DNA of 5,263 nucleotides, taken from contig JAHEAS010000309.1 in assembly GCA_024642645.1 (NCBI GenBank), forward strand, positions 1-5,263, written 5' to 3'. The position numbers and the translations under genes were made by a program. The notes under the pieces were generated by a model. The model had not been told where the DNA came from. It ran no database searches and worked only from the letters and a program-made list of their open reading frames with translations. This document shows, piece by piece, positions 1 through 4,772 of this stretch (positions are counted from its first letter, which is position 1; each line of letters begins with the position of its first letter). This DNA comes from Saprospirales bacterium (GTDB lineage: Bacteria; Bacteroidota; Bacteroidia; Chitinophagales; Saprospiraceae).

Positions 1-1
1 A

Positions 2-460
2 AAAGGCCGTTCGCATATCCTGCGCATCATTCGGGAACTGATTGATTTTGAACCACACAGCCACGGTACCGACCTCGGCCAGGCGCTCCGCTATTTCAAC
101 AACGTCATCAAAAAACGCTGCATCGGCTTCGTGCTTTCCGACTTCATGACGAGAGGCTACGAGGCCCCATTGCGCATCGCCAGCCGCCGCCATGACCTCA
201 TTGGAGTGCACCTTTTTGACCCAAAAGAACAAGACCTGCCCAATGTCGGCCTTATCCGAGCCAAGGATGCCGAAACGGGCGAACTGGCTTGGCTCGACAC
301 CTCCTCACCGCAGCTTCGGGCGAAATATGCGCTTTGGTTCAAGGAAAATTACGGGTATTTCAAAACGACATTTTCCCGCAGCGGCACGGACTTCGTGAGC
401 ATAAGAACGGACGACAATTACGTGACGGCACTGCTGAATTTTTTCCAAAGAAGAAGGTGA
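2..460 (+). CDS. DUF58 family (VWA-like) protein, C-terminal half; 5' end lies outside the window
   Basis: The open frame enters from the left edge and gives 152 residues before TGA at 458-460. The sequence matches the C-terminal half of DUF58 proteins, which usually accompany a MoxR AAA+ ATPase and have a von Willebrand A-like fold. Seen: KGRSHILRIIREL at window residues 1-13, GTDLGQAL at 22-29 (the Thr of a MIDAS-type metal site), then the hydrophobic strand CIGFVLSDF at 40-48, whose Asp is the usual second MIDAS position. RRHDLIGVHLFDPKEQDLP and the later DAETGEL/WLDTSS stretch are also typical. The first MIDAS motif (DxSxS) and the N-terminal membrane segments would lie upstream. The family is thought to help a MoxR chaperone mature membrane or periplasmic proteins; the exact substrate is unknown. 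The gene is last in its transcript, because a strong terminator follows 60 bp downstream and the next gene is convergent. No BatA-like gene follows. A GTG at 131 is internal, not the start. Confidence 0.88.
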   Translation, partial: KGRSHILRIIRELIDFEPHSHGTDLGQALRYFNNVIKKRCIGFVLSDFMTRGYEAPLRIASRRHDLIGVHLFDPKEQDLPNVGLIRAKDAETGELAWLDTSSPQLRAKYALWFKENYGYFKTTFSRSGTDFVSIRTDDNYVTALLNFFQRRR

Positions 461-470
461 GCTTAGTTTG

Positions 471-608
471 CAGTTCGACAGTGGGCAGTGGGCAGTCAGA
501 GGCTGCTTCACCCAAATGCGAAAAAAACGTCCAAGTAGGTCATACTCTACTTGGACGTTTTTTTTGTGTCTGAATTAAGCAGACTCAAAACTGCCCACTG
601 TCAAACTG
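471..608. repeat. 7-bp tandem units and a 19-bp inverted repeat flanking the terminator
   Basis: Three adjacent heptamers, CAGTGGG (479-485), CAGTGGG (486-492) and CAGTCAG (493-499), follow CAGTTCGA at 471-478. A reverse-complement copy lies at 590-608, so 471-489 pairs with 590-608 over 19 bp with one mismatch, enclosing the terminator. Neither arm is coding. The structure could form as RNA only if a transcript reads through the terminator. Units of the same length recur between rpoZ and coaBC. The function is unknown; it resembles the degenerate heptanucleotide repeats known from some other phyla. Confidence 0.8.
521..565. terminator. Bidirectional intrinsic terminator between DUF58 and porD
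   Basis: Positions 521-538 (A7 followed by CGTCCAAGTAG) pair perfectly with 547-564 (CTACTTGGACG followed by T7) around an 8-nt loop. The stem ends in an 8-T run (558-565) on the plus strand and in an A7 run that is a T run on the minus strand, so it can stop transcripts from both convergent genes. It lies 60 bp after the DUF58 stop and 64 bp after the porD stop. Confidence 0.93.
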
Positions 609-628
609 TTGACCCCTTTGGGGCCAAC
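608..628 (-). other. GC-rich hairpin directly after the porD stop codon
   Basis: On the minus strand GTTGGCCCC (628-620) pairs with GGGGTCAAC (616-608) around an AAA loop: nine pairs including one G-U. It begins at the base after the stop codon. No U run follows, so by itself it is not an intrinsic terminator. A role as a 3' stabiliser or as an aid to the downstream terminator is inferred. Confidence 0.55.
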
Positions 629-1534
629 TCACTTCCCAATCCCCTGCCGATATTGCGAAGCCCGAGTCGGGTCTATCCGCTCCATCGTACGGGTCACGGC
701 AGTCTTCTCAGCAGGAGCACCGCCTTTGTAAATTTCAATAATTTCGTCTGATTTCGTATTCGAAAACACCTGCAAAATGATGGAATTCGGGTAACTCCGA
801 CTCACTGCTTCCAATGTTTCGAGTGCTTGGGTCATGATGGCCCTCGCCACGTTTGGGTCATCGGCCATGGTGTCGAGCCCCTGGCGGTGGTAGTCATAAA
901 TCATCTGGCGGAATGGGCGCATTTTCGGCGATAGGATGTTTTCTACCAGCCAGTATCGGTTGCGATTATTCTCGGTGGAGCGCCAACCCGGCACATTCGC
1001 TGCTACGTTGGGCGGTATGCGGTTCACAATGTCCCAAGCAGCTTGAAAATATGGCTCACCACCCAATGGCGCAAACGAATCGTAATCCATTCCGATGGCG
1101 AGGTAAGCGTAAAAAGCCAATACAGAGGTCAGGTTATTGAGATAGGTAGTCTGGCTATAATCGAGCGGTTGGAACTGCTCGTAGGAGAACACCAAATCCT
1201 TGTCTTGGTGCTTGAAAAGGGCAGTTTCGTAGTTGCTCGCATAAACTGGTCGGATACTCTGAAGCGAGAGTTCCGCCTCAAATGAATTGGCCGAAAGCTC
1301 TTTAGAAATCGTGATGACAATATCCAATGCAATGCGCTCCTCCTCCTCATACACATCATTCGTCCATTTTTGGTTGTTCATGAACTCCTCAATGGCCTGC
1401 TTAAGTGTTTGAAAAACGGCCGGGTCAGCAGTCTGGAGCTTAGGCGTGTTCATGGTCACCCGCACTTTTAGCTCCTGCGCCTGGAGCGAGCACGCAAAGA
1501 ATCCGGCGACAAAAAGTAAAAACCAATTTTTCAT
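629..1534 (-). CDS. porD: DUF4835 family protein, PorD of the type IX secretion translocon
   Basis: A 301-residue exported protein. The chosen start (ATG at 1534) opens a clear Sec signal peptide, MKNWFLLFVAGFFACSLQAQ, with cleavage expected around residues 18-20. The open frame extends 14 codons further upstream, but those would overlap coaBC and would bury the signal peptide. The mature part matches DUF4835: ELKVRVTMNTPKLQ (21-34), NNQKWTND (53-60), QSIRPVYASNYETAL (92-106), the F-Y-Q-PLDY stretch (near 116-126), SVLAFYAYLAIGMDYDSF (137-154), GGEPYFQAAWDIVN (158-171), NRNRYWLVENILSP (190-203), RQGLDTMADDP (217-227) and a C-terminal DPTRASQYR. In Flavobacterium johnsoniae, PorD was described as a periplasmic component of the extended T9SS translocon together with SprE and a Skp homologue. 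The gene starts 4 bp after coaBC ends, so it is almost certainly cotranscribed and perhaps translationally coupled. The flavobacterial neighbour recN is absent here; a terminator region follows instead. The family call is firm; the T9SS role is by homology. Confidence 0.9.
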   Translation of the reverse strand: MKNWFLLFVAGFFACSLQAQELKVRVTMNTPKLQTADPAVFQTLKQAIEEFMNNQKWTNDVYEEEERIALDIVITISKELSANSFEAELSLQSIRPVYASNYETALFKHQDKDLVFSYEQFQPLDYSQTTYLNNLTSVLAFYAYLAIGMDYDSFAPLGGEPYFQAAWDIVNRIPPNVAANVPGWRSTENNRNRYWLVENILSPKMRPFRQMIYDYHRQGLDTMADDPNVARAIMTQALETLEAVSRSYPNSIILQVFSNTKSDEIIEIYKGGAPAEKTAVTRTMERIDPTRASQYRQGIGK

Positions 1535-1538
1535 GTAA

Positions 1539-2735
1539 TTATATTTTTGATAAAACAGCCAGCACTTCATCCACAATATCTTCCGCCACTTCGGCCTTCG
1601 TTTTTAACTCGAAATCCTTCCGCTTATTGTCCCGGTGCAGGATGGTAATTTTGTTGGTGTCAAAATTGAAGCCAGCGCCAGCGTCTTGGAGGGAATTCAG
1701 CACGATGAAGTCAAAGTTTTTTTTCACCAATTTCTCGCTGGCATTTTTCAGCTCGTCGTTGGTCTCCAAAGCGAATCCAACGATGAACTGGCCCTTGCGT
1801 TTCATTTTGCCCAAAGAAGCGGCAATGTCAGGCGTTTTTTCCAGTTCGATAGTCATGCCCTCGCCCTTTTTCTTGATTTTTTGCTCCGCAACATTTGCCG
1901 GCCGGTAATCCGCCACAGCAGCCGACAGCACCGCAATATCCGTATTTTCAAAATGCGCTACTGACGCCTCATACATCTGCTGAGCCGATTCCACTTTCAC
2001 GGTCGTGATGTTGGGGTGCTTTGGATTCAGCTTTGACGGGCCAAGCACTAGCGTCACTTCGGCGCCACGTTCTGCAAATTGCTTCGCAATGGCCACACCC
2101 ATTTTACCGCTAGAGCGGTTACCGATGAATCGGACTGGGTCAATCGCTTCATAAGTCGGTCCAGCGGTGATGAGGACTTTTTTACCTAAAAACACCTGCG
2201 TTTTTTGAAAAAAAATCGTCAAGAAAGCCACGATTTCTTCCGGTTCAGCCATGCGGCCCTCGCCTACCAACCCGCTTGCCAGCTCGCCGTAGCCCACCGG
2301 CAGAAAGTGGTTGCCGTAACTTTTCAACCGCTGCACATTGCCTTGGGTGCTGGGATGTTTCCACATGTCGAGGTCCATGGCTGGCGCCAAGAACACTGGG
2401 CAGCGAGCAGATAGGTACACCTCCGACACGATATTGTCACAAATGCCGTTCGCCAGCTTAGCCAGAGAGTTGGCAGTGGTCGGAGCGATTACCATGGCAT
2501 CGGCCCAGAGGCCAAGCTCAACGTGGCTGTTCCATTCTTGCTCGGAAATAACTTGTGTAAAGACGGGCTTTTTCGAAAGGGTGGAAAGGGTTAGTGGGGT
2601 GATAAATTCGGTGGCAGCTGGCGTCATTAACACCTGTACCTCGGCCCCATTTTTCACCAAAAGCCGCACTAAGTGAGCGGCTTTGTAGGCAGCAATGCTG
2701 CCTGTGACGGCGAGTATGATTTTTTTACCAACCAT
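1539..2735 (-). CDS. coaBC: Bifunctional phosphopantothenoylcysteine decarboxylase / phosphopantothenate-cysteine ligase
   Basis: A 398-residue cytoplasmic enzyme of coenzyme A synthesis. The CoaB half joins cysteine to 4'-phosphopantothenate using CTP; the FMN-dependent CoaC half decarboxylates the product to 4'-phosphopantetheine. CoaC (about 1-180): AVTGSIAAYKA (9-19) for flavin binding, His71 in the NSHVEL context (catalytic His), APTTANSLAKLANG (84-97), PAMDLDMW (118-125, the PxMNxxMW motif with Asp for Asn) and GEGRMAEPEEI (158-168). The position of the usual catalytic Cys (ACGD in E. coli) reads ASGL, Ser154. CoaB (about 184-398): ITAGPTYEAIDPVRFIGNRS starting at 189 and running into SGKMG, SAAVADYRP (271-279), KIKKKG (286-291) and GFALET (320-325). 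The start at 2735 (MVGKKIILAVTGS) matches the family; a longer frame to 2780 reads through non-coding repeats. It lies 74 bp after rpoZ and 4 bp before porD. Confidence 0.96.
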   Translation of the reverse strand: MVGKKIILAVTGSIAAYKAAHLVRLLVKNGAEVQVLMTPAATEFITPLTLSTLSKKPVFTQVISEQEWNSHVELGLWADAMVIAPTTANSLAKLANGICDNIVSEVYLSARCPVFLAPAMDLDMWKHPSTQGNVQRLKSYGNHFLPVGYGELASGLVGEGRMAEPEEIVAFLTIFFQKTQVFLGKKVLITAGPTYEAIDPVRFIGNRSSGKMGVAIAKQFAERGAEVTLVLGPSKLNPKHPNITTVKVESAQQMYEASVAHFENTDIAVLSAAVADYRPANVAEQKIKKKGEGMTIELEKTPDIAASLGKMKRKGQFIVGFALETNDELKNASEKLVKKNFDFIVLNSLQDAGAGFNFDTNKITILHRDNKRKDFELKTKAEVAEDIVDEVLAVLSKI

Positions 2736-2745
2736 TTTCTGTAAA

Positions 2746-2804
2746 CTATTGGCTATTAGCCATTGGCTTTTTGCTGCCAAAAGCTAACAGCCAATAGCTA
2801 ACAG
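2746..2804. repeat. Degenerate 7-bp tandem repeats forming a hairpin between rpoZ and coaBC
   Basis: The first run is CTATTGG (2746-2752), CTATTAG (2753-2759) and CCATTGG (2760-2766). The second, in inverted sense, is CCAAAAG (2777-2783), CTAACAG (2784-2790), CCAATAG (2791-2797) and CTAACAG (2798-2804). Positions 2752-2771 can pair with 2779-2798: 16 of 20 positions are complementary and the other four are transitions, around a 7-nt loop. In the polycistronic mRNA this hairpin would sit between the rpoZ stop and the coaBC start, where it could affect mRNA processing or relative expression. That role is inferred. The period and general style match the array at 471-499. Confidence 0.8.
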
Positions 2805-2809
2805 CTATT

Positions 2810-3148
2810 TTACTGGCGACGGCGTTTGTCGTTGTAGTGGTGGTGGATTTCACCTTTGATGAACTCCTCCGTGGCGATTAGCGTAGGGTTCGGGAGGCGC
2901 TCGTAGAATTTAGAGATTTCGATTTGCTCCTTGTTCTCGGTAATTTCCTCGATGGTATCGGTATTTACGGCGAACTCTTCGAGTTTGCTATGCAGCTCGT
3001 ACTTGAGGTCAATCGCAAGCTGCTTCGAGCGCTTGGTGATGATGGCCAGCGTCTCATAAATGTTCTGCGTTGGCGCTACCATCGCTGTAATGTTGCGGGC
3101 TTTTACGTTAGCGTCCAGCCCCTGCGCTTTGGTCTTGATATCTGCCAT
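2810..3148 (-). CDS. rpoZ: RNA polymerase omega subunit, Bacteroidota type (RpoZ/Rpb6 family)
   Basis: A 112-residue cytoplasmic protein matching the Bacteroidota omega family, which helps assemble and stabilise core RNA polymerase by binding beta prime. Seen: a short polar N-terminus (MADIKTKAQG), then NIYETLAIITKRSKQL at 29-44, which corresponds to the omega/Rpb6 core helix (NRYELVLVAARRARQL-like). After it come the charged helix KYELHSKLEEFA (49-60), EEITENKEQIEISKFYERLP (67-86), typical of this phylum, and a basic tail (NDKRRRQ). The length is normal for the group and longer than the E. coli protein. The start ATG lies inside the 3' end of bamD (41-bp overlap), and the upstream sequence TCAATCACAA has no Shine-Dalgarno motif, so coupling to bamD translation is plausible. 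coaBC follows after the heptamer hairpin. An alternative start further in would remove little, and no good one is visible. Confidence 0.88.
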   Translation of the reverse strand: MADIKTKAQGLDANVKARNITAMVAPTQNIYETLAIITKRSKQLAIDLKYELHSKLEEFAVNTDTIEEITENKEQIEISKFYERLPNPTLIATEEFIKGEIHHHYNDKRRRQ

Positions 3149-3953
3149 TTGTGATTGATTTTAATTTCTTAACTGAGTTATTGTAAAAAGATTTGACTTC
3201 GTTGTAATTGTCGTTGCCCTTGAATTTTTCGAGGTAGTCCTTGGCGTAAGCAACGGTACTTTTGTAGCGTTCTTCCTGTTTTTCGAAGATGCTGTTTTCA
3301 GCAAGCAGGTAATTGGCTTTCGCAATATGGTAGCGCACCTGCTCGGCATTGCTCGTTTCTGGAAAGTCTTTCAACAGGTTTTCGAGCGTGGTGGTAGCAG
3401 CTTGGTACTGACGAAGATTAAAGTACAGGATGCCCTCTTCGTAGTTTTTTTTCTCCATTTTCAAGCGCATTTGGTCAATAAGCTTGTTACACTCCTGCAA
3501 CCTTGGGCTGTTCGGGTAAGTATTGACGAAAAGCTGGAGGTCGTCAATGGCCTTTACGGTGTAGGTCTGTTCCAAACGAAAGCCCGGCGACATCTGGTAA
3601 TTCGAATAGGCTGCCATGAAGTCCGCATCTTCCCGTTGTGCACTATGTGGGAACGTAGAGGCGAAGTTCTTAAAATAGTAATTAGCCATGATATACTTGC
3701 CCAACTTGTAGTACGTATCGGCGTAGGTGAAGTAAACTTTCTCCAGTTCTGGTTTGCCACGATAGGCAGGGATGATAAGCTCCAATAACGTCTGGGCACG
3801 CAGGTACTCCTCCTGTTCGTAGTATTCAAAGGCTTTGGCGAACATTTTGTCCGTGTCACCGCTTCCTCGAATTTTTTCATATTCCGATTTGCAATTGACC
3901 GATAGCAGGGCAAATGCTGATAAAAAAAGTAATTGAACGAGCCTTTTTTTCAT
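3108..3953 (-). CDS. bamD: Outer membrane assembly lipoprotein BamD (TPR protein)
   Basis: A 281-residue lipoprotein of the BAM complex, which inserts beta-barrel proteins in the outer membrane; it acts at the periplasmic face. The N-terminus MKKRLVQLLFLSAFALLSVN precedes Cys21, the expected lipidated residue; the lipobox (SVNC) is atypical because Asn replaces Gly/Ala/Ser before the Cys. The mature start CKSEYEKI followed by acidic and basic residues is usual for Bacteroidota BamD. TPR-like helix pairs follow: about 36-69 (AFEYYEQEEYLRAQTLLE), 73-103 (YFTYADTYYKLGKYIMANYY...FASTFP), 132-165 (AIDDLQLFVNTYPNSP), 170-200 (YEEGILYFNLRQYQAATTTL) and 206-245. It is first in the bamD-rpoZ-coaBC-porD block. 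The last 13 codons lie over the rpoZ start; the functional fold ends near KKLKS (262-266). No earlier start is possible, because the sequence above 3953 is the promoter. Confidence 0.92.
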   Translation of the reverse strand: MKKRLVQLLFLSAFALLSVNCKSEYEKIRGSGDTDKMFAKAFEYYEQEEYLRAQTLLELIIPAYRGKPELEKVYFTYADTYYKLGKYIMANYYFKNFASTFPHSAQREDADFMAAYSNYQMSPGFRLEQTYTVKAIDDLQLFVNTYPNSPRLQECNKLIDQMRLKMEKKNYEEGILYFNLRQYQAATTTLENLLKDFPETSNAEQVRYHIAKANYLLAENSIFEKQEERYKSTVAYAKDYLEKFKGNDNYNEVKSFYNNSVKKLKSITNGRYQDQSAGAGR

Positions 3954-3960
3954 AGGGGCG

Positions 3961-3968
3961 CAAAGTTA
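3961..3968 (-). promoter_or_regulatory. -7 promoter box of the bamD operon
   Basis: Read on the minus strand, 3968-3961 is TAACTTTG, an exact match to the Bacteroidota primary-sigma -7 consensus TAnnTTTG. Only 7 bp (CGCCCCT) separate it from the bamD ATG at 3953, so transcription would begin at or within a few bases of the start codon. No clear TTG -33 element is seen at the usual spacing; the GTTGATA repeats occupy that region instead. Confidence 0.65.
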
Positions 3969-3977
3969 AGCAATTGA

Positions 3978-4013
3978 GTTGATAAATGTTGATAATGGTT
4001 TTAGAGGTTGATA
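3978..4013. repeat. Three direct GTTGATA repeats upstream of the bamD promoter
   Basis: GTTGATA occurs at 3978-3984, 3988-3994 and 4007-4013 (TATCAAC on the bamD sense strand). Starts are 10 and 19 bp apart, close to one and two helical turns, so all copies face nearly the same side of the DNA. The first two lie where the -33 contact of the bamD promoter should be. Inverted partial copies, TATCAAT (4035-4041) and ATCAAC, lie nearby. A regulator-binding array is inferred. The local sequence is AT-rich, so chance is not excluded. Confidence 0.45.
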
Positions 4014-4123
4014 GTGAACACCGTCACGAAAAATATCAATCCTCCTCCACTTGACAAATCTCATCAACCGCTAAAAGTGCGCTAGAAACGCCAGATGGTT
4101 GGCTTACAGTATGGCGGAAAATG

Positions 4124-4158
4124 AAAAAGGCGCTACGAAATGTTCCGTAACGCCTTTT
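4124..4158 (-). terminator. Intrinsic terminator of the structured ncRNA
   Basis: On the minus strand AAAAGGCGTTACG (4158-4146) pairs with CGTAGCGCCTTTT (4137-4125): 13 pairs including one G-U, an 8-nt loop, and a run of five U followed by CAUUUU. It begins 2 nt after the acceptor-like 3' end of the ncRNA. On the plus strand the tail is only four T then AG, so the minus-strand direction is favoured. Confidence 0.88.
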
Positions 4159-4160
4159 AG

Positions 4161-4318
4161 CTGTAAGGGGAGGACTCGAACCTCCACGAGGCGGTTAGCT
4201 GCAACACAAAGAATAGTGGTCAACCCTGGTCGGATGGTCCGGCTCTATGCTGCGTTTATCCCGTTGTTCCCCACCCCCGAGACAAGAGGGCATGGCTGCC
4301 TGATTTCATCACCTCACA
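4161..4318 (-). ncRNA. Structured small RNA with tRNA-like T-arm and acceptor stem, family not recognised
   Basis: A 158-nt GC-rich island in AT-rich DNA, bounded by a consensus promoter and a terminator on the same strand. Its 3' part is a textbook T-arm: GGAGG (4185-4181), loop TTCGAGT, CCTCC (4173-4169), with T54, T55, C56, A58 and the G53-C61 pair in place. Directly stacked on it, CCTTACA (4168-4162) pairs with TGTGAGG (4318-4312) as a 7-bp acceptor-like stem (one G-U), followed by an unpaired G (discriminator position); no CCA is encoded. After the 5' strand comes TGATGAAATCAGGCAG, which contains a GG that could meet the T-loop as a D-loop does. A short helix AGGC (4301-4298)/GCCT (4192-4189) closes an inner domain holding hairpin CCCTC-TTGTCTC-GGGGG (4290-4274) and CGGA-CCA-TCCG. 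The RNA is too long for a tRNA. No tmRNA tag ending, SRP GGAA apical motif or RNase P core motif is seen. Y-RNA-like (YrlA) or reduced tmRNA-like RNAs are possible relatives. The gene is likely; its identity is unknown. Confidence 0.6.
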
Positions 4319-4358
4319 TTGTGTAAGAAACAATCTTTTTTGTTCCTTTTTGATAATG

Positions 4359-4391
4359 CAAAGATATAGGCATTAGGTCTTTTGATGCAAA
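4359..4391 (-). promoter_or_regulatory. Promoter of the structured ncRNA
   Basis: On the minus strand, TTTG (4391-4388) and TATCTTTG (4366-4359) are separated by 21 bp. They match the Bacteroidota primary-sigma -33 (TTTG/TTG) and -7 (TAnnTTTG) elements within the accepted spacing range. Transcription would start near 4350-4355, giving a leader of about 35 nt before the acceptor-like stem, and a primary transcript of roughly 230 nt to the terminator. It is the most complete promoter in the window. Confidence 0.78.
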
Positions 4392-4711
4392 TTTTTTAAA
4401 GAAAAAGATTAATTTTTTAAATTAATTCAATAATTAACTAGATTTATTAAAATATTGTCAAATTTATCTTTAAATAAACTGTTATCATTGACATTTTTTC
4501 AATTACCTTACCAAGTTTTGATTTTTTTCCAAAAAAAAAGCCCTTTTAATGAAATATCCTTTATTCAAAGCCTGTAAGTTCACTTTTATCCTAAAATGTG
4601 CATTTGTGCTTTATCGTGACTCTCTTATTTGAAACATAGGCAATGAATGCCGCTCCAAACGTCTTAGAATGATATCGGGAAGTTTGAAAGCCCGATTCTT
4701 GTGTCAAAATG
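4392..4711. other. AT-rich intergenic stretch, no gene seen
   Basis: Positions 4392-4560 are extremely AT-rich, with long A and T runs and no codon structure. Positions 4561-4711 are more balanced but carry no credible protein gene. The only dyad noted is ATCGGG (4674-4679) with CCCGAT (4691-4696) around an 11-nt loop; it has no T run and its meaning is unclear. The stretch separates the ncRNA promoter from the plus-strand chaperone gene. Confidence 0.6.
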
Positions 4712-4742
4712 TAGGAAAGCAGCATCCTAAGCAATACTTTTG
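4712..4742 (+). promoter_or_regulatory. Promoter of the Skp-like gene with an adjoining dyad
   Basis: TACTTTTG at 4735-4742 matches the -7 consensus TAnnTTTG, 30 bp before the ATG at 4773, leaving a leader of about 25 nt (ACAAACAAAATCC before ATG, A-rich as is usual in this phylum). No good -33 TTG is visible. Instead a dyad TAGGA (4712-4716) / TCCTA (4725-4729) with an 8-bp spacer sits just upstream, where a regulator could act. The -7 box is fairly convincing; the operator is speculative. Confidence 0.6.
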
Positions 4743-4772
4743 CGTCCTTGTTTTCAAATACAAACAAAATCC

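Noticed and set aside
471..499. CRISPR array or transposon end
   Set aside because: The units are 7 bp with no spacers, and no cas, transposase or target-site duplication is visible.
1535..1576. 14-codon N-terminal extension of PorD
   Set aside because: It overlaps the 3' end of coaBC and would place a signal peptide internally; ATG at 1534 gives a clean signal sequence.
2736..2780. 15-codon N-terminal extension of CoaBC
   Set aside because: It is read entirely through the heptamer repeats; the family N-terminus begins at MVGKKIILAVTGS (ATG at 2735).
4247..4279. tmRNA-like tag frame ending ...GNNGINAA and TAG in the ncRNA
   Set aside because: It ends in INAA and not the usual LAA-type end, the RNA is less than half tmRNA size, and no tmRNA pseudoknots or D-loop motif were found; a chance frame is more likely.
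4274..4290. tRNA-Asp call from the hairpin with loop TTGTCTC (GTC anticodon)
   Set aside because: A pyrimidine follows the anticodon, about 90 extra bases separate it from the T-arm, and the acceptor does not begin with G as in tRNA-Asp; it is kept only as part of the tRNA-like description.
4161..4318. SRP RNA, RNase P RNA or common riboswitch (cobalamin, TPP, FMN)
   Set aside because: The SRP GGAA apical motif, the RNase P core motif and the conserved riboswitch core sequences were searched for by eye on both strands and not found.
4099..4326. 75-residue plus-strand open frame over the ncRNA
   Set aside because: It is antisense to a GC-rich structured RNA with its own promoter and terminator, and its composition follows the RNA helices and not a protein family.
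4674..4696. ATCGGG/CCCGAT dyad as a terminator
   Set aside because: The 6-bp stem has an 11-nt loop and no T run follows; no gene ends nearby.
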